From an uncultured Oscillospiraceae bacterium (GTDB taxonomy: Bacteria; Bacillota; Clostridia; Oscillospirales; Acutalibacteraceae): DNA of 64,000 nt. The first letter of the stretch is position 1. Every line of letters starts with the position of its first letter. The stretch lies in contig URJZ01000006.1 in NCBI GenBank assembly GCA_900548305.1, positions 9,191-73,190 of the forward strand, in the 5' to 3' direction. Position numbers and translations under genes: made by a program. The notes under the pieces are model-generated. The model was not told where the DNA came from and did no database searches. It saw nothing but the letters and a program-made list of their open reading frames with translations. This document shows, one piece after another, positions 62,394 through 64,000 of this stretch.

Positions 62394-63788
62394 TTAAAAT
62401 TCTGCATTTCCTGTTGTTCTTGGAAAAGGCAAGACATCACGAATATTGGAGATACCAGTTAAATACATTACCATACGTTCAAATCCCAGTCCGAATCCGG
62501 AATGTTTTGTTCCGCCAAAGCGGCGTAAATCCAAATACCACCAGTAGTCTTCTTCCTTTAGACCTGCTTCCTGCATACGTGTCCGTAAAAGGTCCAGACG
62601 CTCTTCACGTTGACTGCCTCCGATAATTTCTCCAATTCCGGGTACCAATAAATCCATGGCGGCAACGGTTTTGCCGTCGTCATTTAAACGCATATAAAAC
62701 GCTTTGATTTCTTTTGGATAGTCTGTTACAAATACAGGTTTTTTAAAAATTTGTTCTGTTAAGTACCGTTCGTGTTCTGTTTGTAAATCAATGCCCCAAG
62801 CAACAGGATACTCAAATTCAGCTCCGCAATTCTGAAGCTGTTCAATGGCATTGGTATATGAAATGCAAGCAAAGTCAGATGTTACAATGTGGTTTAAACG
62901 TTCCAATAGTCCTTTATCTACAAATTGATTAAAAAACGCAAGGTCATCTGAGCAGGTTTCCATGACATAAGAAATAATAAATTTAATTAAGTCCTCTGCA
63001 AGTTTCATGTCATCTTGTAAATCCGCAAAGGCCATTTCAGGTTCAATCATCCAAAATTCTGCGGCATGACGTTGTGTATTGGAATGCTCGGCACGGAAAG
63101 TAGGACCAAATGTGTAGATATTGCCAAACGCCATTGCCATGCACTCGCCTTCTAACTGACCGGATACGGTCAATGACGTTGGTTTTTGGAAAAAGTCTTG
63201 GGTATAGTCGATAGCTCCCTGTTCTGTTTTGGGAGGTTGTTCCAATTCTAATGTTGTAACACGGAACATTTCTCCTGCGCCTTCACAATCGCTTCCTGTA
63301 ATGATGGGGGTATGAGCATATAGAAATCCACGTGTTTGAAAGAATTGATGAATTGCAAAGGAGGCGGCAGATCGAACACGAAATACAGCGCTATAGGTAT
63401 TGGTACGTGGGCGCAAATGTGCGATAGTGCGCAAATATTCTAAGGAATGACGCTTTTTTTGAAGCGGATATTCCGGTGAAGAAGCGCCTTCTACATATAT
63501 TTGTTTTGCGTGTAGCTCAAATGGCTGTTTTGCATCAGGAGTTAAAATAAATGTGCCTGTAACGCAAAGCGCGGTACCAACGTTTTGTTTGGCTATTTCT
63601 TTATAGTTTGAAAGAGTTGTTTCTTCAAATACAATTTGAACACCTTTAAAACAGCTACCGTCATTTAAATCTATAAATGCCAGAGATTTGGAATCTCGCA
63701 AGCTACGTATCCAACCGCATACAGTTATGTCAATATCCTTATAGTTATTTGGCATTTGATAGAGTTGTGCAATGGTTGTCCGTTTCAA
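62394..63788 (-). CDS. asnS: Asparaginyl-tRNA synthetase
   Basis: A class IIb synthetase of 464 residues. The N-terminal OB fold (about 15-110) has VCGWIRSLRDSKSLAFIDLNDGS. Motif 2 has FGPTFRAEHSNTQRHAAEFWMIEPE, and motif 3 is GFGLGFERMVMYL. AsnS-specific PEMAFADL and the DYPKEIKAFYMR motif distinguish it from AspS. The start is TTG, 8 bases after AAGGAGG. It is the first gene of the lar operon, which is unusual. No T-box is seen upstream. Confidence 0.96.
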   Translation of the reverse strand: MKRTTIAQLYQMPNNYKDIDITVCGWIRSLRDSKSLAFIDLNDGSCFKGVQIVFEETTLSNYKEIAKQNVGTALCVTGTFILTPDAKQPFELHAKQIYVEGASSPEYPLQKKRHSLEYLRTIAHLRPRTNTYSAVFRVRSAASFAIHQFFQTRGFLYAHTPIITGSDCEGAGEMFRVTTLELEQPPKTEQGAIDYTQDFFQKPTSLTVSGQLEGECMAMAFGNIYTFGPTFRAEHSNTQRHAAEFWMIEPEMAFADLQDDMKLAEDLIKFIISYVMETCSDDLAFFNQFVDKGLLERLNHIVTSDFACISYTNAIEQLQNCGAEFEYPVAWGIDLQTEHERYLTEQIFKKPVFVTDYPKEIKAFYMRLNDDGKTVAAMDLLVPGIGEIIGGSQREERLDLLRTRMQEAGLKEEDYWWYLDLRRFGGTKHSGFGLGFERMVMYLTGISNIRDVLPFPRTTGNAEF

Positions 63789-63839
63789 ATAAAAATCCTC
63801 CTTTTTCCGTTTGCCAGGTATAATTTTATAGATAATATT

Positions 63840-64000
63840 ATAACATAAAAGAAATTGTACAGCAATTTCTAACAGATAAACGTTAAAACGTTCTTGTCAA
63901 TAACCAAAATTTTAATTTTGTTGTTATTGCCAGGTTGTTATAACATAAAAGAAATTGTACAGCAATTTCTAACAGATAAACGTTAAAACGTTCTTGTCAA
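63840..64000. repeat. Paired-hairpin repeat array, copy 2 (cut by the window edge)
   Basis: A 100-base unit (63840-63939) is followed by the first 61 bases of an identical second unit. Each unit has a short hairpin (AGAAATTG/CAATTTCT at 63850-63870) and a long bulged one (about 63885-63938). Relative to the array at 10301 the long stem has paired changes: CAACAG/CTGTTG becomes CAATAAC/GTTATTG. It lies upstream of asnS. Confidence 0.9.

Overview
The window is AT-rich DNA with short intergenic gaps, many strong Shine-Dalgarno sequences and several TTG/GTG starts. It looks like chromosome from a Gram-positive, endospore-forming Firmicute of class Clostridia, probably an Oscillospirales/Ruminococcaceae-like anaerobe. 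The reasons are a GerA-type germination operon, DUF421/DUF4363 and YlbF-family genes, the sepF-ylmH-divIVA-ileS-lspA-rluD cell-division cluster, Ger/Opp lipoproteins with lipoboxes, and candidate sporulation promoters. No phage, transposase or integrase gene is visible. The taxonomic placement is inference.

Layout. 0-4 kb: 3' end of a sugar-phosphate isomerase-like gene, nrdR, then the vitamin B5/CoA genes panT-coaX with coaBC divergent. 4-10 kb: a DUF421/DUF4363 pair, two small XRE regulators, a gerA-type tricistron and a DUF1836 regulator whose terminator lies inside the convergent germination gene. 10-13 kb: a paired-hairpin repeat and pcrA. 13-16 kb: a three-gene ABC importer of the TrpXYZ type with a strong leader hairpin. 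16-19 kb: a cysteine-rich protein with a sigmaK-like promoter, a TetR regulator and a zinc deacylase. 19-25 kb: a methyltransferase followed by a complete Opp/Dpp/Nik-type ABC transporter. 25-30 kb: birA-bioY-bioB-bioD-bioA behind a textbook BirA operator.

30-34.5 kb holds a YhgE/Pip membrane protein, a possible frameshifted micro-gene and a GT2 protein lacking the usual motifs. 34.6-42.3 kb is miaB-ylbF-mutS-mutL-miaA. 42.3-51 kb is a HlyD-like protein followed by yggS-sepF-ylmH-divIVA-ileS, a terminator, lspA, rluD and a ComEA-like gene. A nitroreductase follows.

About 600 bases without an ORF (52.0-52.6 kb) carry a promoter, a closing stem, several local helices and a strong terminator. 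This is the best candidate for an undescribed large structured RNA. Beyond it lies ppx-ppk-pfkA (transcribed leftward), linking polyphosphate and glycolysis, then an AT-rich gap, an aminotransferase, and asnS-larE-larB-larC for the nickel-pincer cofactor of lactate racemase-type enzymes (no larA here). The window ends inside a second array of the repeat first met at 10.3 kb. Compensatory base changes between the two loci support conserved hairpins.
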